39,471 nucleotides of DNA from a virus: positions 1-39,471 of IMG/VR virus record IMGVR_UViG_3300028883_000085. One strand, 5' to 3'. Positions 5,692 to 13,312 of the stretch are shown here, piece after piece. A program made the position numbers and the translations under genes. Position 1 is the first letter of the stretch. The number at the start of each line of letters is the position of its first letter. Under the pieces are notes generated by a model. The model was not told the DNA's origin and searched no databases. It saw only the letters and a list, made by a program, of their open reading frames with translations.

Positions 5692-6174
5692 ATGGATACA
5701 CTTGCAGAAAGAGTAAATTATCTATTGATTTCAAGTGGTTTAAGCGTTACTGCAGCAGCAAAAAAAAGTGGTGTTCCACAGCCACGGCTAAACGATATCG
5801 TTTCAGGAAAAACACTTAATCCACACACAAAAACAACTGATAAAATTGCTGAATATTTTGAAGTAAGCAAAGCATGGCTGGTTTCTAATATCGGACCGAT
5901 GCGCGATGAAACCGCTATCGAATCTACTGAAAATTATCGAAGAAGAAAGCTGAACCAACAAGAAAAAAGACTGATGAAGCAAACAATCTCATCTCTCATA
6001 ATATTTTTAGAGGAAAATAAAAGAGAAATGGGGCCAAAAGATTTAGCTGAAACTGCGGTTGAATTTTACGAGTTCTTTCTTGATTCTCAGGTCCAAGAAG
6101 TTAGCTCAAAAACAATTGAAAAGGTTTTTAATTTTGTAAAATCAGGTATGCCAGGGGGACGCGATGCCAACTGA
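5692..6174 (+). CDS. Probable prophage repressor (CI-like, no protease domain, 160 aa)
   Basis: I chose the ATG at 5692, which follows GGGGAAG; the longer frame from 5650 lacks a ribosome site. Residues 1-65 are a Cro/C1-type HTH (VTAAAKKSGVPQPRLNDIVS, then KTLNPHTKTTDKIAEYFEVS, then KAWL). The remaining 95 residues are helical and hydrophilic (FLEENKREMGPKDLAETAVE) and show no S24/LexA peptidase signature, so RecA-driven self-cleavage is not expected and induction probably works differently. The gene is AT-rich compared with the structural genes. It starts a plus-strand operon that includes four cargo genes. Confidence 0.75.
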   Translation: MDTLAERVNYLLISSGLSVTAAAKKSGVPQPRLNDIVSGKTLNPHTKTTDKIAEYFEVSKAWLVSNIGPMRDETAIESTENYRRRKLNQQEKRLMKQTISSLIIFLEENKREMGPKDLAETAVEFYEFFLDSQVQEVSSKTIEKVFNFVKSGMPGGRDAN

Positions 6175-6694
6175 TATAAACACAAACCTTACTAAGCTGA
6201 CTAGACTGCTGGAAAGAGCAAAGCCCAAAAGTTGGAACGAAGAGCAAACTCTAAAACCTAACAAACCTTTATCAACCTTGATCATCCTCTGCCTGTTCGG
6301 CACTATGCTGCCGATCCAGGCACTAACAACTTTTTTTTCGTTAACGTTTGCAACGGCCATGCTGTTGTCATTAGCACTGATCGCAGCCAAACAGATCAAA
6401 TTCAGCAGGCGCAGCGCCATGACAATTGGTGCCTTGACTGTCATGTCTGTACTGTCCGGCTGCAGCCCGGCCTTCACGTTCCAGACCCAGCCGGAGCTGA
6501 TCAAATTTGCCCGCGACCACAACTTGGAATATCACAGCATTCAAAAAGTCGGAATCCTTGGTCTCGGACTCGACAGCGCAACCATTAGCGCCTGCCAGGC
6601 CGACAGCGCCATAAAAGAACTCAGAGGCACCCAGGTCGATCGCGGCCACGGAATCGTCAGTGTTGTGATTATCACTGTTGCCGGGAAATCTTAA
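6164..6694 (+). CDS. Membrane protein with internal lipobox-like site (176 aa)
   Basis: GGGGG lies 5 nt before the ATG, and the start overlaps the repressor end by 11 nt, so it should be expressed in lysogens. A hydrophilic N-terminus (residues 1-35) is followed by hydrophobic helices at 37-58 (STLIILCLFGTMLPIQALTT), 61-75 and 84-98. The last runs into LSGC (Cys100), a lipobox-like motif behind SRRSAMTIGALTVMSV. This could be a second signal anchor or mark a former separate lipoprotein fused in frame. The C-terminal 75 residues are soluble. Family unknown; lysogenic conversion is a reasonable hypothesis. Confidence 0.65.
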   Translation: MPTDINTNLTKLTRLLERAKPKSWNEEQTLKPNKPLSTLIILCLFGTMLPIQALTTFFSLTFATAMLLSLALIAAKQIKFSRRSAMTIGALTVMSVLSGCSPAFTFQTQPELIKFARDHNLEYHSIQKVGILGLGLDSATISACQADSAIKELRGTQVDRGHGIVSVVIITVAGKS

Positions 6695-6713
6695 ACAAAG
6701 AAAGAGAGGGGCT

Positions 6714-7229
6714 TTGTTCCTATCTGATGGTAACGAATCAAAAAGACTAACCAGAACAACCAGCCTTATTGCCGACTTCAAGCCATACTGGCGGACTGAA
6801 TCAGACAAGCTATTTGCCGACGGATGGGCTATGGCAGTCGGATCGTGGTTCAGGGATCAGCTTGACATCTTTCTCACTGACAGGGTTATTAATAAAAAAC
6901 CACATAAAATCTGGACACAGGGTCCGTGCTTCAGTTTTTCAGCAAATCATATTATTTACAACACGCCAATTGCTCACACAACCACTTACTGGCGTGACGC
7001 TGTTCCTTATATTGATTTGGCTGTACAGGTCTCTTCTGCAACCCCAAACACTTTGATTGAAAACGAAGGTAAAAAAATTTTCAGAGAGGGGTTCGTTGTT
7101 TTTGACATCTTAAAACCATTTAAAATTAGCCAACACAAGACACCAAAATTATTAGCAGAGTCATCCCACACTCTTAGCCAAAACAACTTTGTTCGTGGCC
7201 TTATGAACGGAATGGATACAGTACTGTGA
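6714..7229 (+). CDS. Hypothetical lysogeny-region protein (171 aa, TTG start)
   Basis: I place the start at the TTG at 6714, which directly follows GAGAGGGG. The TTG at 6678 lies inside the upstream gene. The next gene has the same arrangement (AAGGA just before a TTG), which supports this choice. The protein is soluble, with aromatic-rich stretches (WAMAVGSWFRDQLDIFLTDR, YWRDAVPYIDLAVQVSS). No signal peptide, membrane span or catalytic motif is evident. It sits between a membrane protein and a SWIM-finger protein in the repressor operon. No family recognised. Confidence 0.65.
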   Translation: MFLSDGNESKRLTRTTSLIADFKPYWRTESDKLFADGWAMAVGSWFRDQLDIFLTDRVINKKPHKIWTQGPCFSFSANHIIYNTPIAHTTTYWRDAVPYIDLAVQVSSATPNTLIENEGKKIFREGFVVFDILKPFKISQHKTPKLLAESSHTLSQNNFVRGLMNGMDTVL

Positions 7230-7268
7230 AATAAACACTTAAAGGCCACGGGGAAAAAGAGAAGGACT

Positions 7269-7832
7269 TTGGAGACTTTTTACTATTATTCAAGAAATAG
7301 AAAGAAACCACCATTTAAAGTCACCATCAATGTTGAAGGAAGAACTGTTTATATCAATTGTGATTGTGATCTCGGTATAGAAAAGAAGCTGTGCCGGCAC
7401 AAAATAAATGCCATTCGCGCAGACAGGCAAACTGCTGACACAAAAACCTCTTCCTTTGTAATAGACGAACTAGCAAAACTTTTCCCGATGGCCAGCACTG
7501 TGCGTCAATATATGGAAAAAGAGTGGCGCGCCCTGAGAACATCAAATTGTGTTGATGATGAAGAACACTCTCGAAGACTGGGCATAGGAACGGCCCTGGC
7601 TGACGGCTTCAAAAACGAAGAGACATGGGACCGTGCTGAAAAGTATATAAAACAGCTGACCAACATGGTTGGCACAGGAGAGGTCATTACTATTTTTAGT
7701 TTTTCTCAACCTTCAGGTGAACGCCTTGAAGTCGTTCCGCTGGAACTGTGCGGTCACTACTTAAAAGCCCACAACTGCGAATCTGGTGAAACAAAAAGCT
7801 ATAACTTATCGCTGATAGAACTAGAAAAATAG
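7269..7832 (+). CDS. SWIM-type zinc-finger protein (187 aa)
   Basis: Residues 31-44 read CDCDLGIEKKLCRH, giving the CxC...CxH pattern of SWIM zinc fingers (C31, C33, C42, H44). It is flanked as usual by a beta strand (GRTVYINC) and a helix (KINAIRADR). SWIM domains bind DNA or proteins and occur with nucleases, helicases and transposases, but no second catalytic domain is visible here. The remaining 140 residues appear helical, then beta-rich (VITIFSFSQPSGERLEVVPL). TTG start preceded by AAGGA. Being in the repressor operon, it is probably expressed in lysogens; a DNA-sensing or regulatory role is inference. Confidence 0.7.
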   Translation: METFYYYSRNRKKPPFKVTINVEGRTVYINCDCDLGIEKKLCRHKINAIRADRQTADTKTSSFVIDELAKLFPMASTVRQYMEKEWRALRTSNCVDDEEHSRRLGIGTALADGFKNEETWDRAEKYIKQLTNMVGTGEVITIFSFSQPSGERLEVVPLELCGHYLKAHNCESGETKSYNLSLIELEK

Positions 7833-7842
7833 AGAGGGGAGC

Positions 7843-8154
7843 ATGAAAAAACTGATTATTATCCTGGCAATTATCACGGTCGCAACACCGGCACTGGCAC
7901 GGCATGAATGCACGCCTTATATGAAAAAATACTGGCGATCGGCTAGCGGCCGTAATGTGGTCCAGGTCGGCTGGCGCTGCAAGGGCAGCGGAAACGGCTA
8001 CAGCGTGCGCACAAATGATATCTGCGCCCGCACTGAAAACGGCACGACCGTCTGCGCCGACGGCTACCAAAACCTCTCGATCACAGGCGGATCCACAAAA
8101 CTCGAATTCGACAGCAGCGAATACCCGATCAAGAGGATTTTTATTAAAAAATAG
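7843..8154 (+). CDS. Secreted small protein, candidate lysogenic-conversion gene (103 aa)
   Basis: A textbook Sec signal peptide opens the protein: MKKLIIILAIITVATPALAR, with predicted cleavage after ALA (residue 19). The mature part is about 84 residues with four cysteines (positions 23, 45, 60, 70) suited to two disulfides. It is polar and beta-rich, so a periplasmic or outer-membrane-facing protein is likely. GAGAGGGGAGC precedes the ATG. It ends the repressor operon just before attP, the classic place for cargo genes. No specific function recognised. Confidence 0.7.
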   Translation: MKKLIIILAIITVATPALARHECTPYMKKYWRSASGRNVVQVGWRCKGSGNGYSVRTNDICARTENGTTVCADGYQNLSITGGSTKLEFDSSEYPIKRIFIKK

Positions 8155-8176
8155 AGGCGATTTCAGGCCGATAAAA

Positions 8177-8207
8177 ATGCAAAGTCTACCTGAAAGTCTA
8201 CCTGAAA
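8177..8207 (+). repeat. attP arm repeat, left copy
   Basis: A 31-bp block made of ATGC, two tandem copies of AAAGTCTACCTG (8181-8192 and 8193-8204) and AAA. The identical 31-bp block lies at 8433-8463, on the other side of the tRNA-Leu core. Paired, helically phased direct repeats either side of an att core are what arm-type integrase-binding sites look like. Confidence 0.7.
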
Positions 8208-8253
8208 AAGAAAACAGCCACCTAGCACGAATGGCTAAGTAGCTGTTTTTAAA

Positions 8254-8312
8254 TGGTACCCGGGACGAGACTTGAACTCGTACAGGATTGCTCCCGAGGG
8301 ATTTTAAGTCCA
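8254..8312 (-). other. attP: attP core: 3' half of tRNA-Leu(UAA)
   Basis: Read on the minus strand, this is the end of a leucine tRNA: anticodon loop CTTAAAA with anticodon TAA, a class II variable arm (CGGGA/TCCTG), T arm ACGAG-TTCAAGT-CTCGT, acceptor strand CCCGGGT, discriminator A and encoded CCA (8254-8256). The 5' half is absent, so this is not a tRNA gene but the crossover segment that restores the host tRNA-Leu on integration. It lies 164 bp before the integrase gene. Its presence inside the window, not at the edges, shows the sequence is not in the integrated configuration. Confidence 0.85.
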
Positions 8313-8432
8313 TGTATCATCATAGATCAGGGTTAATTCGATAAAATAGATATATATACAACCTGTTAATATTATTTGTGTTTTTTAAACGTCATTGCAA
8401 AACCCTCAATGGCTCTATATCCTTTTACCGTC

Positions 8433-8463
8433 ATGCAAAGTCTACCTGAAAGTCTACCTGAAA
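8433..8463 (+). repeat. attP arm repeat, right copy
   Basis: Exact copy of the 31-bp block at 8177-8207, with AAAGTCTACCTG at 8437-8448 and 8449-8460. It ends just before the integrase start, so integrase bound here could also repress its own gene. Confidence 0.7.
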
Positions 8464-8476
8464 CATGGGGGATTTT

Positions 8477-9625
8477 ATGAAGTCGTTTTCCGATCGGATG
8501 CTGGCTGCACTGAAGCCGAGCGAAAAGATGTACCAGGAGCATGAGGGGCGCGGGTTTTACGTCCGGGTTTACCCGACGGGGAGCAAGGCGTTTTATTATA
8601 TTTACCGATCAGGTGGCAAGCTCAGGCTGGTTAAAATTGGCGACTACCCCGCCATGACGTTGAAAGACGCCCGCAAGCGGCACAGGGACATGATCGAGAT
8701 GCGTGAGCGTGGTCTTGATCCATCGGTTGAAGTCAGGGCTGAGGTCGAGGGGACGTTCGGGTCCCTGGCGAAAGAATACCTGAAACGCCACGCCAGCAAA
8801 AATAAAGAGAGCTACCGGAAAGGGAACGAGCAGATCCTGAACAAGGACGTGCTCCCCTACTGGCAGGATCGACCTGTCAACCAGATCCGTCGCGCGGACG
8901 TGATCACGCTGCTGAACAGGATCATCGACCGTGAAGCCCAGCGACAGGCGAACAAAACCCTGGCCTGCATCCGCAAGATATTCAATTATGGATTGTCCGT
9001 GGCCTGGCCGGGGCTTGAATATAACCCCTGTGCTCACATGACCCCGCCCGGGAAAGAGCAGCGGACGGAACGCGTATTGACGGATGACGAAATCAAAACA
9101 CTCTGGACCTGGTTCAGCCGGACACGCGTCAACAAGCACAGCGTCAACTGTTTGAAATTTATCCTGGCCACAGGGATCCGCCCAGGTGAAGCGTTGTTCA
9201 TTGAATGGGAAGAAATCGAAGGAAATTGGCTTCAGATCCCCGCAGAGCGGATGAAAAACAACCGGCCCCACCGTGTCTACCTGAACGATATCGCCGAAAG
9301 CCTGATGGACAAAACCCTGCCTGTCCCCTTCCCTTTTCCGGTCGACGTCTCAGGCCTGGCCCAGATCATCACCCGGCAGATTAAAAGCGAGATCCACCCG
9401 CTGCCGATCAAGAAGTTCACACCCAAAGACCTGCGCCGGACCATGGCAACAAACCTCGGGAAACTCGGATACAAAAACGCCGATATCGGCAAGCTGTTGA
9501 GCCACACAGACAGCTCAGTCACCTCAATTTATAACCTGCACGAATACGATGAATTAAAAAAGGAAATGGCGATCGCCTGGGGCGAGAGGCTCCAGGCGAT
9601 CCTTGAGAAAAAAGAGCAAGATTAA
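8477..9625 (+). CDS. int: P4-type tyrosine integrase (382 aa)
   Basis: The ATG at 8477 has GGGGGA about 5 nt upstream and is preferred to the ATG at 8465. The N-terminus carries the DUF4102-like domain of P4-type integrases (GFYVRVYPTGSKAFYYIY, KIGDYPAMTLKDARKR). A SAM-like core-binding domain spans about 90-180 and the catalytic domain about 200-365. Catalytic residues visible are Arg235 (ATGIRPGEAL), Arg320 (KDLRRTMA, with Lys where His is common), His343 (LLSHTD) and the nucleophile Tyr352 (SIYNLHEY). It recombines attP (8254-8312) with a chromosomal tRNA-Leu gene. Confidence 0.95.
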   Translation: MKSFSDRMLAALKPSEKMYQEHEGRGFYVRVYPTGSKAFYYIYRSGGKLRLVKIGDYPAMTLKDARKRHRDMIEMRERGLDPSVEVRAEVEGTFGSLAKEYLKRHASKNKESYRKGNEQILNKDVLPYWQDRPVNQIRRADVITLLNRIIDREAQRQANKTLACIRKIFNYGLSVAWPGLEYNPCAHMTPPGKEQRTERVLTDDEIKTLWTWFSRTRVNKHSVNCLKFILATGIRPGEALFIEWEEIEGNWLQIPAERMKNNRPHRVYLNDIAESLMDKTLPVPFPFPVDVSGLAQIITRQIKSEIHPLPIKKFTPKDLRRTMATNLGKLGYKNADIGKLLSHTDSSVTSIYNLHEYDELKKEMAIAWGERLQAILEKKEQD

Positions 9626-9631
9626 TCACCA

Positions 9632-9674
9632 GGCCGGGGGACTTTACATTTAATCACTTTACATTTCCCCGGCC
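9632..9674. terminator. Terminator-like hairpin between convergent integrase and tail genes
   Basis: GGCCGGGG (9632-9639) and CCCCGGCC (9667-9674) form a perfect 8-bp stem around a 27-nt loop that holds two copies of ACTTTACATTT. It lies between the convergent ends of the integrase (9625) and the last late gene (9692) and could stop transcription from both sides. There is no long T tract, so efficiency is uncertain. Confidence 0.5.
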
Positions 9675-9691
9675 GGGCATTATTCAATCCG

Positions 9692-9994
9692 TTAACTCAC
9701 ACTCACCCGCAATGCCGCCTCAATAACATTTCCACTGCTGGTCGCAGCGATAAATGACACAAGGTAGATCCCGGCGTCAGCTTCTTCAATGCGAGCTTGG
9801 AGGACTTGGCCGTTGATTGACATGCTTCCGGATTCGATGATGCTGGCCGGGTCTCCGTTTTCATCCGTGGCCTCGACAGTCGTTGATCCGTTCGAGTTGC
9901 TGCTGACGATGGTCTCATCGTCAGCCATCTGGTTCTCGAACGACATGCCGACCAACAGGCTTTCATTTGTCGTCATCGCCAGCAGGTTAAGCAT
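9692..9994 (-). CDS. Distal tail/virion protein, hypothetical (100 aa)
   Basis: The last gene of the late operon. The sequence reads like one beta-sandwich domain: polar N-terminus, then alternating strands (STTVEATDENGDPASIIESG, GIYLVSFIAATSSGNVIEAA, LRVSVS). The TTVEATDENGDPA and AGIYLVSF elements recall Ig-like or carbohydrate-binding modules on tail fibres. It overlaps the upstream gene by 8 nt. Assignment as a structural or fibre-associated protein rests on position and composition. Confidence 0.6.
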   Translation of the reverse strand: MLNLLAMTTNESLLVGMSFENQMADDETIVSSNSNGSTTVEATDENGDPASIIESGSMSINGQVLQARIEEADAGIYLVSFIAATSSGNVIEAALRVSVS

Positions 9995-10442
9995 AAACAG
10001 CCTCGATCGTCCCCTGGTCGTTGCTGGTGTTGGTCGCGGCGGCGCTGATCACCCGGCGTAGCCACAGGCGAGCGTATTCACCGGCCGGAATATCCGGCAG
10101 TGACAGTTTGCTCCCGCTGGTGCGGTGGGCGAATGTAACGGTGGTCGGCGCGGTCGATTCGTCGACAATGGCTTTTGTCGAGTTCAGCGCGTTGGCCGCA
10201 GTGTCCTCGATCCCCATGTCGAGCTGGCTGTCGGCGCTGGATGTTTCAGTGCTCATGTAGAGTTCAACACCGGTGATCGTTGACGCGCCATCATTGTAAA
10301 CATCGATCGCACGGTACTCCGTATCGCCTGCCGCCGCTTCAGCAGCCGAGACATCGTCAAAAATGTTATTGAGCGCGGTTGCCGATACTTCCGTTGCCGT
10401 TGCCGCTCCGCCAAGGCCGCCGGTTGTTAGTCTGAATTGCAT
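9987..10442 (-). CDS. Tail-tip or fibre-associated protein (151 aa)
   Basis: A beta-rich protein starting MQFRLTTGGLGGAATATEVS. It has the pattern of small phage virion proteins in which a loop is followed by an Ig-like fold: 'YRAIDVYNDGASTITGVELYM', written here in two overlapping halves YRAIDVYNDGASTITG and STITGVELYM, then a late 'IPAGEYARLWLRRVIS' strand. Proteins of this outline occur beside tail fibres in phages of environmental Gram-negatives. GAGT precedes the ATG. It follows the beta-helix fibre gene and is coupled to the last gene. Confidence 0.6.
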   Translation of the reverse strand: MQFRLTTGGLGGAATATEVSATALNNIFDDVSAAEAAAGDTEYRAIDVYNDGASTITGVELYMSTETSSADSQLDMGIEDTAANALNSTKAIVDESTAPTTVTFAHRTSGSKLSLPDIPAGEYARLWLRRVISAAATNTSNDQGTIEAVYA

Positions 10443-10451
10443 GATTGACTC

Positions 10452-12191
10452 CTATCTGAAAAATATTAATGTTCGTGACGGCGCATGAAACGCCACCGTC
10501 CGCGAGGCTGCCATAAATGTTTTGACCGGTTCCGGGATGAGCTCACTATCGATGGCCCAGGCTGTTGCCAATGATTCACTGCTGAAAACCTGCCATGACG
10601 TGTCCTGTTGGAGCGCCGTCAGGATGTTCCATGCGCTGTCTCGGCTGGTGAAGTTGTAAACCTTCCAACTGCTATCGACAGATATGCCGTTGAATATGCG
10701 CCATGAGGACCCAATATCAGCTCTGTTGTAGATGGCCCAGGCCGTTTGCAGGGCCGAAGTTCCGGCGTTGATGATTTTCCACGCCGTGTCGGCCTGCGCC
10801 TGGTTCTGGATGCTCCATGCCGTGTCCCTGGTAGCGGCATTGTAGATCGCCCAGGCGGTGCTGATGGTGGACGAACTGGCATTCAGGATGCGCCAGGCAG
10901 TATCGATCGAGACCGAACTTAAATTGAGGATCCTCCAGGCGGTATCCCTGACGGCGGTGTTGTAGGTGCGCCAGGCGGATTCCTGGTTCAGGAGGTTGAA
11001 AATCTTCCAAGCGGAAGCCTGGTTGCTGATGTTATAGATCGGCCAGGCTGTTGACTGATCGTGCTGGTTGAATATTTTCCAGGATGATGAACGATTGAGC
11101 GCGTTTTTGATCGGCCAGGCGGTATCCTGCTGATGCGTATTGAAGACCGCCCATGATGTATCGCGTGATATGCTGTTTAGAATCGCCCAGGCGGATGACC
11201 GCTGGAACGTATTGAAAATAGCCCATGCGGTTGACTGGTTATAAGTTGCCCCCCCACTCGAATACAAAAACGCGCCGATATCCCACGGCGTTGAGCGGGT
11301 TGCCCCGGTAATGTCAGTTGTGAAATAGGCGGAAAGGTCGGTGCCCGCGCCGATGGCGTTTGAACCTGATTTCAGGGTAAAATCGCCGTTGGCCGGGTCG
11401 GTCATCAAGTCGGTTGCGACCTGGTTGGTCAGGCTGTTTGAACCAGGTGCGGTAGCATCTGAAGATACATTGTTTGAGCCGCTATAATTATTAATAAAAC
11501 AAGTGTCACAGTCGACAACCATGTTATTCGACACATCCATCGTACCTGTAGTCACAATACCTTCATAAAATCCTATGACTGAATTGTTATGGACCGTTCC
11601 GCTCGTTCCGCCAGCCGACCCAATAGCAGAACCATCGCCATTGTTTGTATTAACCTCAAGAATGCAGTTCCGAATATTAACTTCAGGGTCGCTATCTCCA
11701 GCAAGAATCCCAGAAAAACTTCCTGCTGCAGTCACGTTTCCCTTCAGATAGAGGCTTTCAAGATTTATTGTTCCGGCATCCTCGACAGAAGAGATATACA
11801 GCATAGTCGGAGTAGCGGAATAAATATATGTATGCTGAATCTGCAGGGCCTTGATTGTTACCCCTGTATTTTTAATATCAAGCCATGGTGAACTTCTTGT
11901 TGACGTTGATCCTAGTCTATATTTGCTGCTGTCAAACTTGCCATCATCACCGATCCCTTCACCCTCAACCTCTAAATATCTTGTCGCATCTGTTGTTAGT
12001 CCATCGATATCAACATTCGTCGCATCCGCACTCCCTGCAGAACTGACACAGCTACACTTGACATACTCGTCATTGCTTACAAAATCAACCCCGGAGCTGC
12101 CATAGTTAGCAGCCTGTGCAGCATTCAAGCTGAGATAATCATAGCCCGCGCCGCCGTCGGGATCGACCAGGCATTCAACCAGCGTAGCCAT
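10452..12191 (-). CDS. Beta-helix tail fibre/adhesin with 12-residue Trp-Asn repeats (579 aa)
   Basis: Residues 1-310 look like a right-handed beta-helix: successive short strands with Asn/Gly turns (HNNSVIGFYEG, MDVSNNMVVDCDTC), closed by the RSTPWDIGAF motif that often caps pectate-lyase-like beta-helices. Residues about 318-551 are 19 tandem repeats of mostly 12 residues with consensus (S/T)(A/S)WxIxNxxxxD; three units are 14 long. The C-terminus (VKTFMAASRTVAFHAPSRT) resembles a beta-strand tail. Position among distal tail genes suggests a receptor-binding or surface fibre. No enzyme site can be named. Confidence 0.7.
   Translation of the reverse strand: MATLVECLVDPDGGAGYDYLSLNAAQAANYGSSGVDFVSNDEYVKCSCVSSAGSADATNVDIDGLTTDATRYLEVEGEGIGDDGKFDSSKYRLGSTSTRSSPWLDIKNTGVTIKALQIQHTYIYSATPTMLYISSVEDAGTINLESLYLKGNVTAAGSFSGILAGDSDPEVNIRNCILEVNTNNGDGSAIGSAGGTSGTVHNNSVIGFYEGIVTTGTMDVSNNMVVDCDTCFINNYSGSNNVSSDATAPGSNSLTNQVATDLMTDPANGDFTLKSGSNAIGAGTDLSAYFTTDITGATRSTPWDIGAFLYSSGGATYNQSTAWAIFNTFQRSSAWAILNSISRDTSWAVFNTHQQDTAWPIKNALNRSSSWKIFNQHDQSTAWPIYNISNQASAWKIFNLLNQESAWRTYNTAVRDTAWRILNLSSVSIDTAWRILNASSSTISTAWAIYNAATRDTAWSIQNQAQADTAWKIINAGTSALQTAWAIYNRADIGSSWRIFNGISVDSSWKVYNFTSRDSAWNILTALQQDTSWQVFSSESLATAWAIDSELIPEPVKTFMAASRTVAFHAPSRTLIFFR
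10540..11240 (-). repeat. 19-unit, 36-bp-period coding repeat within the fibre gene
   Basis: DNA encoding the Trp-Asn repeats of the fibre. Units share GCCCAGGC or TTCCA around the Trp codon on the plus strand but differ elsewhere, so the array is old and under protein-level selection rather than a fresh slippage expansion. The period is 36 bp, with three 42-bp units. Confidence 0.75.
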
Positions 12192-12941
12192 TTACTCAAC
12201 CTTATCCTGGATGTAGGATTCAAGCGTCGCGCGATCGGTTGTGACTACCCCACCTTGACCAACAATATAATCAACCACGCCGCTGCCGACGCAGTACCTC
12301 CGCCGCGCTATCGTCTTGCTTGCTTTTTGCTTGATATCGCGCTGGAATGAGTCACGAACAACGGCCCGATCTGCGTCATAGATCAATATCTTGTCGGCGT
12401 GGGAGACGATCGACAGTCCCATGCCGGCGACGTAACGCTCGACATAGGTCGGGTTATTGGCCAGCGCTGAGTAGTCCGCCTGAATCCTGTGGATGCCAGT
12501 TGTCTCATTGTAGCTGAGTTCTGAAAACGCAATCTGACCGACGTCGATCTCCCAGAACGCAGCCGATGTCAAAGCGGCATAAATAGAGATATCGAAAACC
12601 ACTTCATTGGCCGCCGTTGAATGGATCGTCCCCCCCCAGCTCATGATAAACTGCTCAACGGCCGCCGGAGAGACAATCCCAAGGACTCCGCTGATCAACT
12701 CAGAGAACAGTCTCAGGCGGTAACCGTCGATCGCCGTATTCTGAGCGACAACCTCGAAACCAAGTTCAAGATTCCACGGCTTACTATAGCCGATAAAATC
12801 TGTCATTGGCACGTCAGGCACCTCGGCCACAACGAAATAAACAACCTCTTTTCCGGCGAACGGCGTTCCTGTCGCACGGATCTCGACAATGTCTCCCTTG
12901 CTGTGCGGCGGCGTGTCGGCTTTCATGATGAGCAGTTGCAT
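12192..12941 (-). CDS. Hypothetical tail-region protein (249 aa)
   Basis: The first 60 residues look like a small beta domain of a kind often seen in tail-region proteins (KADTPPHSKGDIVEIRATGT, then GKEVVYFVVAEVPDVPMTDF). The middle is a longer alpha/beta region (MSWGGTIHSTAANEVVFDIS). Near residues 205-230 is a basic RDIKQKASKTIARRRYC segment. The end (GVVTTDRATLESYIQDKVE) is helical. It begins 2 nt downstream of the FN3-protein stop and abuts the fibre gene (stop and start adjacent). A structural role is inferred from position only. Confidence 0.6.
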   Translation of the reverse strand: MQLLIMKADTPPHSKGDIVEIRATGTPFAGKEVVYFVVAEVPDVPMTDFIGYSKPWNLELGFEVVAQNTAIDGYRLRLFSELISGVLGIVSPAAVEQFIMSWGGTIHSTAANEVVFDISIYAALTSAAFWEIDVGQIAFSELSYNETTGIHRIQADYSALANNPTYVERYVAGMGLSIVSHADKILIYDADRAVVRDSFQRDIKQKASKTIARRRYCVGSGVVDYIVGQGGVVTTDRATLESYIQDKVE

Positions 12942-12943
12942 AT

Positions 12944-13312
12944 CTACTCCACGGTAATTTGTATGGTTACGGTTCCCGCCGCTGCCGGGACAACAATCGG
13001 ATCATGCGGGACAGATTCAGGCGTATAAGCTGCGATGGTCGTATCGACCATATTGCTGTCAACGCTTTCGTCTTGATCGTTATAAGCCCGCACGGTGAAG
13101 TACCAATTGCCCGGCTGCAGATCATTAATTTCTGTTGTCAGTGCGTCCCCGGCATCCTTGCTGTATTGCAGGTTGTCAGGACTGTTACCGTAGTAGGTCA
13201 TATAGCCCGTGACGGACAGCGTCGGCGACGGGTCCCACGACAACGTGACCGATCCGGCAAATGCCGGGGCAGCGATGATCAGAAGAAGTAAAACCAGAAT
13301 CAGCTTTTTCAT
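12944..13312 (-). CDS. Secreted fibronectin type III-like protein (122 aa)
   Basis: It has a Sec signal peptide (MKKLILVLLLLIIAAPAFAG) cleaved about residue 19. One FN3 domain follows: SVTLSWDPSPTLSVTGYMTY opens with the typical SWDP strand, then YYGNSPDNLQYS, LQPGNWYFTVRAYND with the conserved Leu-x-Pro-Gly-x-x-Tyr-x-Phe-x-Val-Arg-Ala motif, and a final strand. The signal peptide is unusual for a tail protein and suggests export in the infected or lysogenic cell. It is coupled by 4 nt to the lipoprotein gene upstream. Confidence 0.75.
   Translation of the reverse strand: MKKLILVLLLLIIAAPAFAGSVTLSWDPSPTLSVTGYMTYYGNSPDNLQYSKDAGDALTTEINDLQPGNWYFTVRAYNDQDESVDSNMVDTTIAAYTPESVPHDPIVVPAAAGTVTIQITVE

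Noticed and set aside
7696-8313. 205-aa minus-strand frame across the secreted-protein gene and attP
   Set aside because: It runs through the tRNA-Leu core and is opposite genes with good ribosome sites and a signal peptide.
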